Shown: positions 16,436-24,778, counted from the stretch's first letter. The stretch: 32,764 nucleotides of DNA from RGIG5579 sp045602025 (GCA_045602025.1 JAZSAT010000045.1:1-32764), one strand, 5' to 3'. The notes: a model not told the origin generated them from the letters alone. A program made the numbers and translations.

Positions 16436-17716
16436 TTATGCTTTTTTCTTTATGATCTTTGTAGATAAAAGAAATACTACATGGAGAAGAAGACCTGCAA
16501 CAATGGCAACCACAAGGTCGAATACCACTGTCAAAACAAAGGTAAGAATCAAAACGATAATGCCTGTGATCTTTTCTGTTTTGCACATCTTTAAAAACTT
16601 TCTCCACTCGCTCATATTGTAAGCTACCATAAAGAGAATCGCTGCGATGGTAGGCATAGGAATGAGCTTTGCAAGAGGCATCAAAACAAGAAGAACCAAA
16701 AACAGAACGATTGCATGCACCATACCTGCCACAGGAGTGCGGCCGCCGTTTTTTACATTGGCAGCGGTTCTTGCAATAGCACCGGTGGCGGGAATACCGC
16801 CAAACATCACGGAAACCATATTGCCTGCACCCTGTGCTACAAGCTCAGCATTGGGGTTGTGTTTGGACGAAACCATACCGTCTGCCACCACACAGGAAAG
16901 AAGAGATTCAATGGCGGCAAGGATCGCAATGGTCAGTGCATCGGGCACAAGGGAAATTATCTTTTCCATACTGAAATCAACAGTTCCAAGGGTAAACTTC
17001 GGAAGCCCTGCGGGGATATCATAAAGCTCACCGATGGTAAATACTCCGCTGTCAAGCGCGGGAATAAATTTTACAAGAAGACACCCCACCACAACGGCAA
17101 TCAGGGACGGAGGGATCTTCTTTTCGAACTTGGGATAGATAATCAGGATCACAAGAGAAATAAGCCCAATCAGAAGAGCCTGCCAAGAGAAGGTAGAAAG
17201 GGAGGCAAAATTTGCTTCCATTTTTTCAATGGTTTCTACGGGCTTTAACCCTTCGGCATAGGAAAGACCGAGAAAATCCTTGATCTGTCCTAAAAGGATG
17301 GTAACAGCAATACCCGAAGTAAAGCCTACGGTAATGGTTTCGGGAACAAAGCGGATCAGACCACCCATCTTGCAAACGCCCATCAGAATCAAAACGATAC
17401 CTGCCATCAGGGTCGCAAGGATAAGGCCGTCCATCCCCTGACTTGCAACTACACCTGCTACAATCGTAGCAAAAGCTGCGGTAGGACCTGCAATCTGTAC
17501 GCGGCTTCCGCCTAAAAGAGATACAACAAATCCCGCCGCAATGGCAGTATAAATACCGCAAGCAGGTTCCACGCCGCTCGCAAGAGCAAGAGCAATGGAA
17601 AGAGGAAGAGCGATAATGGCAACAATAATGCCTGCCACAACATCCTTTAAAAACTGCTCTTTATTGTAGTTTTTGAGAACGGTGAAAAATTTCGGTGTCA
17701 GATAAAAGGATTTCAT
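16436..17716 (-). CDS. SulP-family inorganic anion transporter lacking a STAS domain
   Basis: This 426-residue protein has about 12-14 membrane segments. SulP marks are visible: DVVAGIIVAIIALPLSIALALASG near the N-terminus, YTAIAAGFVVSLLGGSRVQIAGPTAAF, and ESLLSCVVADGM / GGIPATGAIARTAANVKNGGRTPVAGMVHA. Family members move sulfate, bicarbonate or dicarboxylates. Most bacterial SulP proteins carry a cytoplasmic STAS domain of about 120 residues. Here the protein ends right after the last membrane helix at STKIIKKKA, followed by a terminator, so the domain is absent rather than cut by the window. The ATG overlaps the antiporter stop by 4 bases (ATGA), implying coupled translation. Bicarbonate uptake driven by a cation gradient is plausible but unproven. 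Confidence 0.9.
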   Translation of the reverse strand: MKSFYLTPKFFTVLKNYNKEQFLKDVVAGIIVAIIALPLSIALALASGVEPACGIYTAIAAGFVVSLLGGSRVQIAGPTAAFATIVAGVVASQGMDGLILATLMAGIVLILMGVCKMGGLIRFVPETITVGFTSGIAVTILLGQIKDFLGLSYAEGLKPVETIEKMEANFASLSTFSWQALLIGLISLVILIIYPKFEKKIPPSLIAVVVGCLLVKFIPALDSGVFTIGELYDIPAGLPKFTLGTVDFSMEKIISLVPDALTIAILAAIESLLSCVVADGMVSSKHNPNAELVAQGAGNMVSVMFGGIPATGAIARTAANVKNGGRTPVAGMVHAIVLFLVLLVLMPLAKLIPMPTIAAILFMVAYNMSEWRKFLKMCKTEKITGIIVLILTFVLTVVFDLVVAIVAGLLLHVVFLLSTKIIKKKA

Positions 17717-19041
17717 TTGGTATTTTTCTCCGTTTCACAAGTTTCGCTTTGTTTCTTTTCTGCCGCTGCGAGAAGCTTATGATGACGGCGGTGCTTCACT
17801 TCGTCGGACATAGGCTTGATCTCACCTGCTGCCTGCAGTGCCATACGGGTAAATACGGGACCGAAGAGTTCGTAGATCAAAACGGAAAACAAAGTAATGT
17901 TACGGATCAGGTTGCCCTGTTCCCCAAGCTGCATTGCAGTGGCACACATACCCAAAGCAACACCTGCCTGCGGGAGAAGCGTAATACCGAGATACTTGCA
18001 GATTTCGGGAGAACACTTTGTCATTTTCGCGCTGCCCATTGCACCGAAGTACTTACCGAGAGAGCGGAAAATGATATAAATAATACCGATCAGAACGATG
18101 GAGAGATCCAAGAAAACACTCAGCTGAAGCTCCGCACCACTGATGACAAAAAAGAGTGCGAACAAGGGAGAGGTCCACTTATCGCTTCTTTCCATCAGAT
18201 CATGGGACAAGGGACAGATATTACAGAAAACCGTCCCCAGCATCATACAGGTAAGAAGAGATGAAAAATGAACGGAAACAGGTCCCAGATCGAAGTGGAT
18301 CTTAGAGAGAGATGCAGTCAAGAACACAATACCGATGGTCAGATTCAGTCGGTTGGTATTGGAATTAAATAGCTTTTCAAGCTGCGTGAGCACCCAGCCC
18401 ATCAAAGCACCCAAAAGCAGAGAAGCGATGATCTCTACAAAGGGATTAATTAAAATAGAAATCAGATCCAGTTTTCCGCTGACAAGCGTCTTTGCAATGC
18501 CGAAGGATACGGCAAAAGAAACAAGACCTACTGCATCATCAAGAGCAACGATGGGAAGAAGGAGTTTTGTAAGAGGGCCGTTTGCCTTATACTGTCTTAC
18601 CACCATCAAGGTTGCGGCAGGAGCGGTAGCCGTTGCAATAGCACCCAAAGTGAGTGCCTGTGCAAGAGAAAACTTATCCGGAATCACAAGGTGGACAATG
18701 ACAAGGGCAATATCAACCAAGAGCATTGCAACAACTGCCTGTAAAATACCGATGACAAGTGCCTGCTTGCCGGTTTTTTTCAGTTCATCCAAACGAAATT
18801 CGTTACCGATGGAAAAGGCAATAAAGCCAAGAGCAACCTCGGAAACAAGAGCAAGCTTTGACACCGCCTCCTCCGAATGGAAGCCGAGTCCCTCGATCCC
18901 CAAAGCACCCAGGCAGAAGGGGCCGATGAGAACGCCCGCGATCAGGTAGGCAGTCACTGCGGGAAGCTTGAATTTCTTAAAAAGTCTGGTCATTAGAAGC
19001 CCTGCCAAAAGGGCTACGGAAACAGTTAGAAGTGTATTCAA
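17713..19041 (-). CDS. CPA2-type cation:proton antiporter (Na+/H+ or K+/H+ exchanger)
   Basis: This protein of about 442 residues has roughly 12-13 membrane segments of the Na_H_Exchanger family. It shows RLFKKFKLPAVTAYLIAGVLIGP in the first helices, the TATAPAATLMVVRQY and LDDAVGLVSFAVSFG segments that form the unwound core region of this fold, and RSLGKYFGAMGSA. No TrkA-N/RCK domain follows, so it is the short type; the tail is charged and His/Lys-rich. Start: TTG at 19041, chosen because AGGTGA sits 5 bases upstream and the hydrophobic N-terminus begins there. The upstream in-frame extension to 19176 crosses the promoter and is not coding. It is the first gene of a two-gene operon with the SulP transporter. 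Confidence 0.87.
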   Translation of the reverse strand: MNTLLTVSVALLAGLLMTRLFKKFKLPAVTAYLIAGVLIGPFCLGALGIEGLGFHSEEAVSKLALVSEVALGFIAFSIGNEFRLDELKKTGKQALVIGILQAVVAMLLVDIALVIVHLVIPDKFSLAQALTLGAIATATAPAATLMVVRQYKANGPLTKLLLPIVALDDAVGLVSFAVSFGIAKTLVSGKLDLISILINPFVEIIASLLLGALMGWVLTQLEKLFNSNTNRLNLTIGIVFLTASLSKIHFDLGPVSVHFSSLLTCMMLGTVFCNICPLSHDLMERSDKWTSPLFALFFVISGAELQLSVFLDLSIVLIGIIYIIFRSLGKYFGAMGSAKMTKCSPEICKYLGITLLPQAGVALGMCATAMQLGEQGNLIRNITLFSVLIYELFGPVFTRMALQAAGEIKPMSDEVKHRRHHKLLAAAEKKQSETCETEKNTK

Positions 19042-19077
19042 AATTTCACCTGCTTTTCTATTTTTTCGAACCAATGT

Positions 19078-19106
19078 ATTATACACCGCAGAAAAAAAGA
19101 AGTCAA
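19078..19106 (-). promoter_or_regulatory. Sigma-A promoter of the antiporter-SulP operon
   Basis: On the minus strand, TTGACT (19101-19106), a 17-base spacer and TATAAT (19078-19083). It lies inside the rejected N-terminal extension of the antiporter, which supports the TTG start at 19041. Confidence 0.75.
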
Positions 19107-19165
19107 TGTTATTTTCGACAAAGTGTCCAAAAGATCGATATCTCTTTTGTATAACAGCAATAAGA

Positions 19166-19193
19166 AAAAAGGACATCCGAGGATGTCCTTTTT
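19166..19193. terminator. Terminator after the OPT-PqqD operon
   Basis: AAAAAGGACATCC and GGATGTCCTTTTT are reverse complements around a GA centre, with T-runs on either strand. It lies directly after the PqqD-like stop codon and upstream of the antiporter promoter. Confidence 0.85.
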
Positions 19194-19194
19194 C

Positions 19195-19536
19195 TTAGAC
19201 AAATTTGATAAATCCGTAGCTGTGAAGGATCTGCATATATTTTGCAAGTCTTTCGTAAAGGGGCTCAGCCTTTTCACCAAAGGCTTCTTTGAATCCCTCG
19301 CCAAGATCTGAGATCTTTTTCTCACCGTCAAGCCTTTTCCAAAGAAAGCTACCCATTTCATCCAAGTGGACATAGCTTATTTTCGGTTTCTTTAAAAGGA
19401 GTTGAAACAGACGGTTAAAAAAACCGCGGTTTTCGATTTCAAGGGTCACGATCCCATTTTCATCTTCATGCCAAGAGAATTTTTCTTCTCTCTTTGGGAT
19501 TCGTTCCAGGTAGTTTTCGCCCTTTTTCTGTTTCAT
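19195..19536 (-). CDS. PqqD-family (RRE-like) small protein
   Basis: This 113-residue protein matches the PqqD-type fold: NGIVTLEIENRGFFNRL as the first strands, then the characteristic SYVHLDEMGSFLWKRLDGEKKISDLGEGFKEAFG, and a helix LYERLAKYMQILHSYGFIKFV. In peptide-modifying systems this fold is the RiPP recognition element that binds precursor peptides. Start: ATG at 19536, two bases after the stop of the OPT transporter. A longer TTG-initiated reading overlaps that gene and was not used. No radical-SAM enzyme or precursor peptide is next to it. A role in binding peptides delivered by, or controlling, the transporter is inference. Confidence 0.75.
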   Translation of the reverse strand: MKQKKGENYLERIPKREEKFSWHEDENGIVTLEIENRGFFNRLFQLLLKKPKISYVHLDEMGSFLWKRLDGEKKISDLGEGFKEAFGEKAEPLYERLAKYMQILHSYGFIKFV

Positions 19537-19538
19537 TC

Positions 19539-21446
19539 TTATTTTCTCTTTTTCCAAAGGGTGAACTTCAAAAGGGTGAGAATAATAATTGCAAAAAGAA
19601 CAAGTCCGCCGATAGAAGAAACCACAGGTGAAATACCAAGCTTTCCGGAAAGATCAACTGCAGAATCCAACCCGAACACAGCAAGGAGCGCGAGAAGAAT
19701 ACCCACAAGACCTTCGCCTGCGATCATACCGGAGCAGAAGAGAATACCGTCGTTTGTAATATTCTTTTTCTCTTCCTCGGGCTTTTTCAGCTTATCCATC
19801 CAAAGACGGATCAGACCGCCTACCATAATACAAGCATTCAGCTGCACGGGAAGATATACACCGATAGCAAAGGGAAGCACGGGAATGCCGATCAGTTCAA
19901 CCACAATGGCAATAAACACACCGATAAAGACAAGACCCCAGGGAAGATTTCCGTCCATAACGCCTTCCACGATCAATTTCATCAGAGTTGCCTGAGGTGC
20001 TGCCAATTGATCGGAACCAAAGCCCCACGCATTGTCAAGCAGATAAAGAGTACCGCCGATGGCAAGCGCAGAAACAACAACACCGATAATCTCACCGATC
20101 TGCTGTTTTTTGGGGGTTGCACCCAAGAGGTAACCGGTTTTCAGATCTTGAGAGGTATCGCCGGAAATAGCCGCAACGATACAGATCACGCTTCCGATGG
20201 CAATGGCACTTTGCATACCTGCGCTACCGGAGGTACCGGTAAGCTTTAAGATTAAGGTAGCAATGAGAAGCGTTGCAATGGCCATACCGGAAACAGGGTT
20301 GTTACTGCTGCCTACAAGTCCTACCATACGGGAAGAAACCGTAGCAAAGAAAAATCCGAAAATTACAATAATGATCGCACCGAGAAGGGATACGGGAATT
20401 GCAGGAACAAGCCAAACTGCCAAAGTAAGGAACACGATCATTGCCAAAACAAGTCTTAAATCAATGTCCTTTTCCGTACGCAGGGCTCCGCCATCTTTTG
20501 AACCGGAAGAAATACTCTTCATCGCACCGCCGAAGGTCTTGACGATCAGGGGAAGGTTCTTTACAAGGCTGATAATACCGCCCGCTGCCAAGGCTCCTGC
20601 GCCGATATAGCGGATATAGGAAGACCAGATTCCTGCAGCCCCTGAGGATGCAAAGATCTCACCGATGGTGCTTGTACCGGGATAAAGAATCGTCTCTGCA
20701 CCGAAAAGAACGATAATAGGAATCAGTACCAGCCAGCTGAGAACACCGCCTGCGAACATATAGGAGGAAATTCTCGCACCGCAGATATAACCCACACTCA
20801 AAACTGCGGGATAGATCTGAGTACCGATGGTACCTGCAAAGCCCTTGATGGTATAGCTGATCTCACCGGAAACTACCTTTAAACCGTCAATAATAAATTT
20901 AAACAGTGCTGCAAAGCCCATACCTGCAAAAACGGTAGAAGCGTTAGCTCCGCCTTTTTCACCTGCCAAAAGCACTTCTGCGCAAGCAGTTCCTTCCGGG
21001 TAAGGAAGAATACCGTGCTCTTTTACGATCAGCGCATTACGCAAAGGAACCATAAAGAACACACCCAAAAGTCCGCCAATCAGAGCGATCACGGAGATTT
21101 CGAGAATGCCGGGTTTGTCCATTTTTCCTTCCGCAGCCCACAAGAAGAGGGCGGGAAGGGTGAAGATCGCGCCTGCCGCAACCGATTCACCTGCAGAGCC
21201 TGCTGTCTGCACAAAATTACTTTCCAGAATGGAATTTTTCCGCATTAAAATACGGATCACACCCATGGAAATGACCGCCGCGGGAATAGAGGCGGAAACC
21301 GTCATACCCACGCGAAGTCCAAGATAAGCATTTGCCGCACCGAAAATCACCGCAAGAAGAATACCCATGATTACAGAAGTCACTGTAATTTCAGGAGTCA
21401 CCTTTTCTGCGGGGATATAAGGGCGAAAACTGTTTTTCTGATCCAT
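19539..21446 (-). CDS. OPT-family oligopeptide transporter
   Basis: This 635-residue polytopic membrane protein has the start typical of the family (EITVTSVIMGILLAVIFGAANAYLGLRVGMTVSASIPAAVIS), the QTAGSAGESVAAGAIFTLPAL block, LPYPEGTACAEVL, and a late SGDTSQDLKTGYLLGATPKKQQ. The family imports small peptides, and in some members metal chelates, using the proton gradient. Start: ATG at 21446 after AAGGAG. It has its own promoter, whose -35 box sits at the edge of the preceding pepD reading frame. It is followed within two bases by the PqqD-like gene. Its place downstream of a dipeptidase gene fits uptake plus intracellular cleavage of short peptides. Confidence 0.95.
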   Translation of the reverse strand: MDQKNSFRPYIPAEKVTPEITVTSVIMGILLAVIFGAANAYLGLRVGMTVSASIPAAVISMGVIRILMRKNSILESNFVQTAGSAGESVAAGAIFTLPALFLWAAEGKMDKPGILEISVIALIGGLLGVFFMVPLRNALIVKEHGILPYPEGTACAEVLLAGEKGGANASTVFAGMGFAALFKFIIDGLKVVSGEISYTIKGFAGTIGTQIYPAVLSVGYICGARISSYMFAGGVLSWLVLIPIIVLFGAETILYPGTSTIGEIFASSGAAGIWSSYIRYIGAGALAAGGIISLVKNLPLIVKTFGGAMKSISSGSKDGGALRTEKDIDLRLVLAMIVFLTLAVWLVPAIPVSLLGAIIIVIFGFFFATVSSRMVGLVGSSNNPVSGMAIATLLIATLILKLTGTSGSAGMQSAIAIGSVICIVAAISGDTSQDLKTGYLLGATPKKQQIGEIIGVVVSALAIGGTLYLLDNAWGFGSDQLAAPQATLMKLIVEGVMDGNLPWGLVFIGVFIAIVVELIGIPVLPFAIGVYLPVQLNACIMVGGLIRLWMDKLKKPEEEKKNITNDGILFCSGMIAGEGLVGILLALLAVFGLDSAVDLSGKLGISPVVSSIGGLVLFAIIILTLLKFTLWKKRK

Positions 21447-21476
21447 AATATCTCCTTAAAAATCTCTTTCCTCCAT

Positions 21477-21505
21477 ATTGTAACAAAAAAAACATTTTTT
21501 TGCAA
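21477..21505 (-). promoter_or_regulatory. Sigma-A promoter of the OPT-PqqD operon
   Basis: On the minus strand, TTGCAA (21500-21505), a 17-base spacer and TACAAT (21477-21482). The -35 lies 4 bases past the pepD stop codon. No terminator separates pepD from this promoter, so read-through is also possible. Confidence 0.7.
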
Positions 21506-21508
21506 GTT

Positions 21509-22927
21509 TTATCTAAGCTTTTCCAGCGTTTTCAATATCCTTTTATAAACCCTATCCACAGAGGGAAGGCTCATCCTTTCTTTTGTGGTATGTACATCCC
21601 AAAGATCAGGCCCGATGGAAATGCAGTCGATCCCCGGAAGTCCGGAGGAGATCACGCCGCACTCAAGTCCCGCATGGATCGCTTCGATGCGGATCTCTTT
21701 CCCTGTTTCTTCCTTATAAATATCTGCATACAGATCACGAAGGGGGGAATCGGGACGGTACTCCCAAGGAGGATAGTGACCAAAGGAGGTGGCTGTAGCA
21801 CCGATCAGCCTTGCAAAGGCCTTAACACGCTCCTCCAAAGCAAAAAGTGCAGAATTAAGATTGCTTCTGAGCATCAACTGCCAAACAATGCTGTTTTCTT
21901 CACTTTTTAAGATACCGAGGTTGAGAGAGGTTTCCACAAGATTCGGAATGGAAGGGCTCATTTCAACAACCCCGTTGGGTACAGTGCAAAGGGCATCAAA
22001 AAAGCATTTACTCTCCTTCAAGCAAGCCGCCTCCCACACACCTTCGGAAAAGACCTTCACTTCATAATCAAAACCGGGCTCTCTCTGAGAAAGCTCCTTT
22101 TTCACTTCCGACAGATAGCTTTCACATTTTTCCAAAAAAGCATCCGAATCGGAAACAACACCCTCAAAGGCGGAAGAAAGAGGAATCGCATTTCCCTTTT
22201 CTCCACCGAAAACAGAACAAAGAGAAATTTCAATTTCTTCGGAAAGCTTTGCAAGAACTCTTCCCAGCAGGAGATCTGCGTTCACTCTGCCGTTTCCGAT
22301 CTCAATGCCCGAATGGCCTCCTTTAAGTCCGAATAGCTTAATCTGAACCTTCTTTCCCGCAGTCTTTTCTCTATGAATGGGGAAACTTAAGATCATATCA
22401 CAACCGCCTGCACAGGATACGGTAAGAGTATCCTCCTCCTCGGAATCGATATTGATGAGTCTTCTTCCCAAAAGACGGGAAAATTGAAGCTTTCCTGCAC
22501 CCAAAAGGCCGATCTCTTCATCCACGGTAAAAACCGCCTCGATAGGCGGATGAGAAAAATCGTTTCTCTCCAGGATCGCAAGGATCATGGCAACGGCAAT
22601 ACCGTTGTCACCGCCAAGAGTAGTCCCCTCTGCCCTCATCAGATCGCCCTCGATCACAGGGGTAATGCCCTCTTTTTCAAAATCGATCGAAATGCTCTCG
22701 TCCTTTTGGCAGACCATATCCATATGCCCCTGAAGGATCACGGGGGCGACATTTTCAAGGCCGCAAGTTCCTTTCTTTTTGATGATGACATTTTTTGCAT
22801 CGTCAAGATAGGCCTCAAGACCGTTTTTCTTTGCAAACTCCATACAATATGCCGAGATCTTCTCCATATTACCCGATCCATGAGGAATGGCGCAGATCTC
22901 GCGAAAAATATCGATCACTCGTTTCAT
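21509..22927 (-). CDS. pepD: Aminoacyl-histidine dipeptidase (PepD-like M20 metallopeptidase)
   Basis: This 472-residue cytoplasmic enzyme of the M20 family splits Xaa-His and other dipeptides. Zinc ligands and catalytic residues are visible: H68 with D70 in LQGHMDMV, D107 in TLGGDNG, the general-base glutamate in DEEIG (E137/E138), D161 in NIDSEEED, and a final His in LWDVHTTKERMS. GGHSGIEIGNGRVNA marks the dimerisation or lid domain. Start: ATG at 22927 after AGGAG. It is transcribed from its own promoter just upstream of the OPT transporter gene, in the same direction, suggesting joint peptide catabolism. Confidence 0.95.
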   Translation of the reverse strand: MKRVIDIFREICAIPHGSGNMEKISAYCMEFAKKNGLEAYLDDAKNVIIKKKGTCGLENVAPVILQGHMDMVCQKDESISIDFEKEGITPVIEGDLMRAEGTTLGGDNGIAVAMILAILERNDFSHPPIEAVFTVDEEIGLLGAGKLQFSRLLGRRLINIDSEEEDTLTVSCAGGCDMILSFPIHREKTAGKKVQIKLFGLKGGHSGIEIGNGRVNADLLLGRVLAKLSEEIEISLCSVFGGEKGNAIPLSSAFEGVVSDSDAFLEKCESYLSEVKKELSQREPGFDYEVKVFSEGVWEAACLKESKCFFDALCTVPNGVVEMSPSIPNLVETSLNLGILKSEENSIVWQLMLRSNLNSALFALEERVKAFARLIGATATSFGHYPPWEYRPDSPLRDLYADIYKEETGKEIRIEAIHAGLECGVISSGLPGIDCISIGPDLWDVHTTKERMSLPSVDRVYKRILKTLEKLR

Positions 22928-22963
22928 ATTTTCTCCTAATTTACAAAAAATTTTTACCTGAAA

Positions 22964-22992
22964 ATTGTAACATAAAAAAAGAAAAAGAGCAA
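22964..22992 (-). promoter_or_regulatory. Sigma-A promoter of pepD
   Basis: On the minus strand, TTGCTC (22987-22992), a 17-base spacer and TACAAT (22964-22969), 37 bases before the ATG. Confidence 0.6.
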
Positions 22993-23201
22993 TATAAAAC
23001 CGATGCTCAGCATCATTTTTCTTCTTACGAAAGCAAAAATAAACAGCGAAAAACAGCCAACTGCCGTTTTTGAAGAGTGCGGATTTTCCGATTACACCGT
23101 TTTCTTCCGAGATCGCCTTTATTTTTTCGGCAAAAACCTGTCAAAAAAATAATTTTTTCGGTTTTTTATATGATTTTTCGCATTTTTTTGTTAAAAAGGT
23201 A
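22993..23201. other. Intergenic region between the divergent pepD and ald promoters, no recognised element
   Basis: AT-rich DNA with homopolymer runs. A 5-bp hairpin GATGC/GCATC (23002-23014) followed by ATTTTT is the only structure noticed, and is too weak to call a terminator. Confidence 0.4.
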
Positions 23202-23230
23202 TTGCAATCCAAAAAAAGTTGTGATATAAT
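23202..23230 (+). promoter_or_regulatory. Sigma-A promoter of ald
   Basis: TTGCAA (23202-23207), a 17-base spacer and a perfect TATAAT (23225-23230), leaving a short leader with AAAAGGAG before the ATG at 23263. Confidence 0.8.
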
Positions 23231-23262
23231 CCGTGTATGTTTTAAAAAAGGAGTGAATTTTT

Positions 23263-24378
23263 ATGCGTATTGGATGCCCGAAAGAAATCAAACCTCAGGA
23301 AGGCCGTGTGGGTCTGACTCCTGCAGGTGTAGACGCGCTGGTTCGTGCAGGACATGAAGTTTATATTGAAAATGAAGCCGGTATTAAAAGCGGCTTTGAA
23401 AACAGTGAATATATTGCGGCAGGTGCAAAAATTTTAAACACCGCTGCAGAAGTATACAATACCGCTGATATGATCATCAAGGTAAAAGAACCCTTGGCTC
23501 CGGAGTATGAGCTTCTCCGTGAGGGACAGACTCTCTTTACCTATCTGCACCTTGCTCCCGATCCCGAGCAGACAAAGGCTCTTCTCCGCAAGAACATTAC
23601 CGCCATTGCTTACGAAACCGTACAGCTCCCTGACGGTAGCCTTCCCCTGCTCTCTCCCATGAGCGAAGTAGCAGGCAGACTTTCCATTCAGATCGGTGCT
23701 TACCTTTTGGAATCCAACTGCGGCGGCAGAGGCATTCTTCTCGGCGGCGTACCCGGTGTGGAAAAAGCAAATGTTGTCATTGTTGGCGGCGGTAATGTAG
23801 GTCTGAATGCTGCAAAAACCGCAGTAGGATTTGGTGCGAATGTTACCATTCTGGACCTGAACATCAAGAGACTTGCTTACCTTGACGATATTTTCGGCGG
23901 CAGAGTGCAGACGCTTCTTTCCAACTCTTATAACATTGCAAAGGCAGTGAAGACCGCTGACCTTGTTGTTGGCTGTGTCCTCATCCCCGGTGCAAGAACA
24001 CCCAAGCTTGTAACGGAAGAGATGGTAAAAGAAATGCGTCCCGGAAGTGTTTTGATCGATGTTGCTATCGACCAGGGCGGCTCCATTGAAACCATCGACC
24101 GCATCACCACACACAAAGAGCCTTACTACACCAAACACGATGTAATCCACTATTCTGTTGCCAACATGCCCGGTGCCGTTCCCAGAACCTCTACTTTGGC
24201 ACTGACCGGTGCTACCCTCCCCTTCGCAGTAAAGATCGCAAATCTTGGTGCAGAGGAAGCTTGCAAACAAGATCCTGCAATTCTGAAGGGATTGAACACC
24301 TACAAAGGACATCTTACCTTCAAAGCAGTTGCAGAAGCACAGGGCTTGGAATATACCGATCCCACCACATTGTTATAA
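23263..24378 (+). CDS. ald: Alanine dehydrogenase
   Basis: This 371-residue NAD-dependent enzyme converts L-alanine to pyruvate and ammonia, reversibly. Family residues are in their usual positions: R15 in EGRVGLTP, K75 in IIKVKEP and H96 in FTYLHLAPD. The Rossmann nucleotide-binding segment is VVIVGGGNVGLNAAKTA, and VANMPGAVPRTST near the end is highly typical. Start: ATG at 23263 after AAAAGGAG. It is a single-gene unit with its own strong promoter and terminator, read divergently from pepD. It could feed pyruvate from peptide-derived alanine, or recycle NAD+ by making alanine. Confidence 0.98.
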   Translation: MRIGCPKEIKPQEGRVGLTPAGVDALVRAGHEVYIENEAGIKSGFENSEYIAAGAKILNTAAEVYNTADMIIKVKEPLAPEYELLREGQTLFTYLHLAPDPEQTKALLRKNITAIAYETVQLPDGSLPLLSPMSEVAGRLSIQIGAYLLESNCGGRGILLGGVPGVEKANVVIVGGGNVGLNAAKTAVGFGANVTILDLNIKRLAYLDDIFGGRVQTLLSNSYNIAKAVKTADLVVGCVLIPGARTPKLVTEEMVKEMRPGSVLIDVAIDQGGSIETIDRITTHKEPYYTKHDVIHYSVANMPGAVPRTSTLALTGATLPFAVKIANLGAEEACKQDPAILKGLNTYKGHLTFKAVAEAQGLEYTDPTTLL

Positions 24379-24390
24379 TTTCAGCAATAA

Positions 24391-24423
24391 AAAAAGAACG
24401 ACTCTCGGAGCCGTTCTTTTTTT
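24391..24423 (+). terminator. Terminator of ald
   Basis: AAGAACG-A-CTC and GAG-C-CGTTCTT form a stem with a short loop, followed by an uninterrupted run of T. Confidence 0.88.
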
Positions 24424-24606
24424 GTCACAAGGACTGGACACGCGACCCGCGCCCAGGCTTCAACACTTTTACTCATAGCAAAACAAAAAAGATATTTTGG
24501 GCTGTTTTCGTATGAATTCGAACTCTAGTAAAATATAATGCTTTTCGACTAAAGGGAGAAAAGCTTCATCAGCACTTCTTCACTATTCACTATTACTTAT
24601 TACCTA
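24424..24606. other. Noncoding stretch after ald, no gene recognised
   Basis: No open frame with a ribosome site was seen. It contains a small hairpin GCTTTTC/GAAAAGC (24540-24564) and a tract of TTCACTATT-like repeats (24577-24600) that partly mirrors the GTGAAAAGTGAAGAG tract at 24631-24657. Confidence 0.4.
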
Positions 24607-24694
24607 ATCGACAAGTTTCGAAAGAGAAGAGTGAAAAGTGAAGAGTTAATAGTGAAAAAGTAAAATCGACAAGTCTCTGTCGAAACTTGTCGAT
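24607..24694. repeat. Perfect 14-bp inverted repeat around a GTGAA-rich tract
   Basis: ATCGACAAGTTTCG (24607-24620) and CGAAACTTGTCGAT (24681-24694) are exact reverse complements. ATCGACAAG appears a third time, directly repeated, at 24665. The interior carries GAAGAGTGAAAAGTGAAGAG-like short repeats. Confidence 0.7.
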
Positions 24695-24697
24695 TTT
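24662..24697 (-). terminator. Terminator downstream of tRNA-Trp
   Basis: AAAATCGACAAG and CTTGTCGATTTT form a 12-bp stem around a 12-base loop, directly after the tRNA 3' end in the direction of tRNA transcription. A T-rich tract follows on the minus strand. Confidence 0.7.
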
Positions 24698-24773
24698 TGG
24701 CAGGGGCACAAGGACTTGAACCCTGGGCACGCGGTTTTGGAGACCGCTGCTCTACCAACTGAGCTATACCCCT
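24698..24773 (-). tRNA. tRNA-Trp (anticodon CCA)
   Basis: The 76-nt cloverleaf reads on the minus strand as AGGGGTA ... TGCCCCT plus discriminator G and encoded CCA. The acceptor stem pairs with one G-T. The D-arm is AGCTCAGTTGGTAGAGC, the anticodon loop CTCCAAA, and the T-arm contains GGTTCAAGTCC. Its first 19 bases plus 5 upstream bases are repeated at 24947-24970. Confidence 0.95.
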
Positions 24774-24778
24774 ATATA
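24755..24778. repeat. 24-bp direct repeat, copy A (5' end of the intact tRNA-Trp)
   Basis: Identical to 24947-24970. It covers the first 19 bases of tRNA-Trp plus 5 bases upstream. The two copies are offset by 192 bp and bracket a GC-richer cassette. Confidence 0.9.

Noticed and set aside
15240..16607. 455-residue open frame on the minus strand, opposite DUF4838 copy 4
   Set aside because: It is antisense to a gene with clear family motifs, lacks a ribosome site, has Cys/His-rich non-protein-like composition, and runs through a terminator. Similar shadow frames occur opposite all four copies.
19042..19176. N-terminal extension of the antiporter
   Set aside because: It spans a strong promoter and is hydrophilic; the TTG at 19041 has a proper ribosome site and begins the first membrane helix.
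23002..23020. Terminator-like hairpin GATGC/GCATC plus T-run between pepD and ald
   Set aside because: The stem is only 5 bp and no transcript is expected to end there, as the flanking genes diverge.
23231..23262. Riboswitch in the ald leader
   Set aside because: Only about 25 bases lie between the expected transcription start and the ATG, too short for a ligand-binding RNA.
24424..24480. Degenerate tRNA (ACAAGGACTGGACACGCG resembles the tRNA-Trp T-arm side)
   Set aside because: No cloverleaf can be drawn and the similarity is limited to a few bases.
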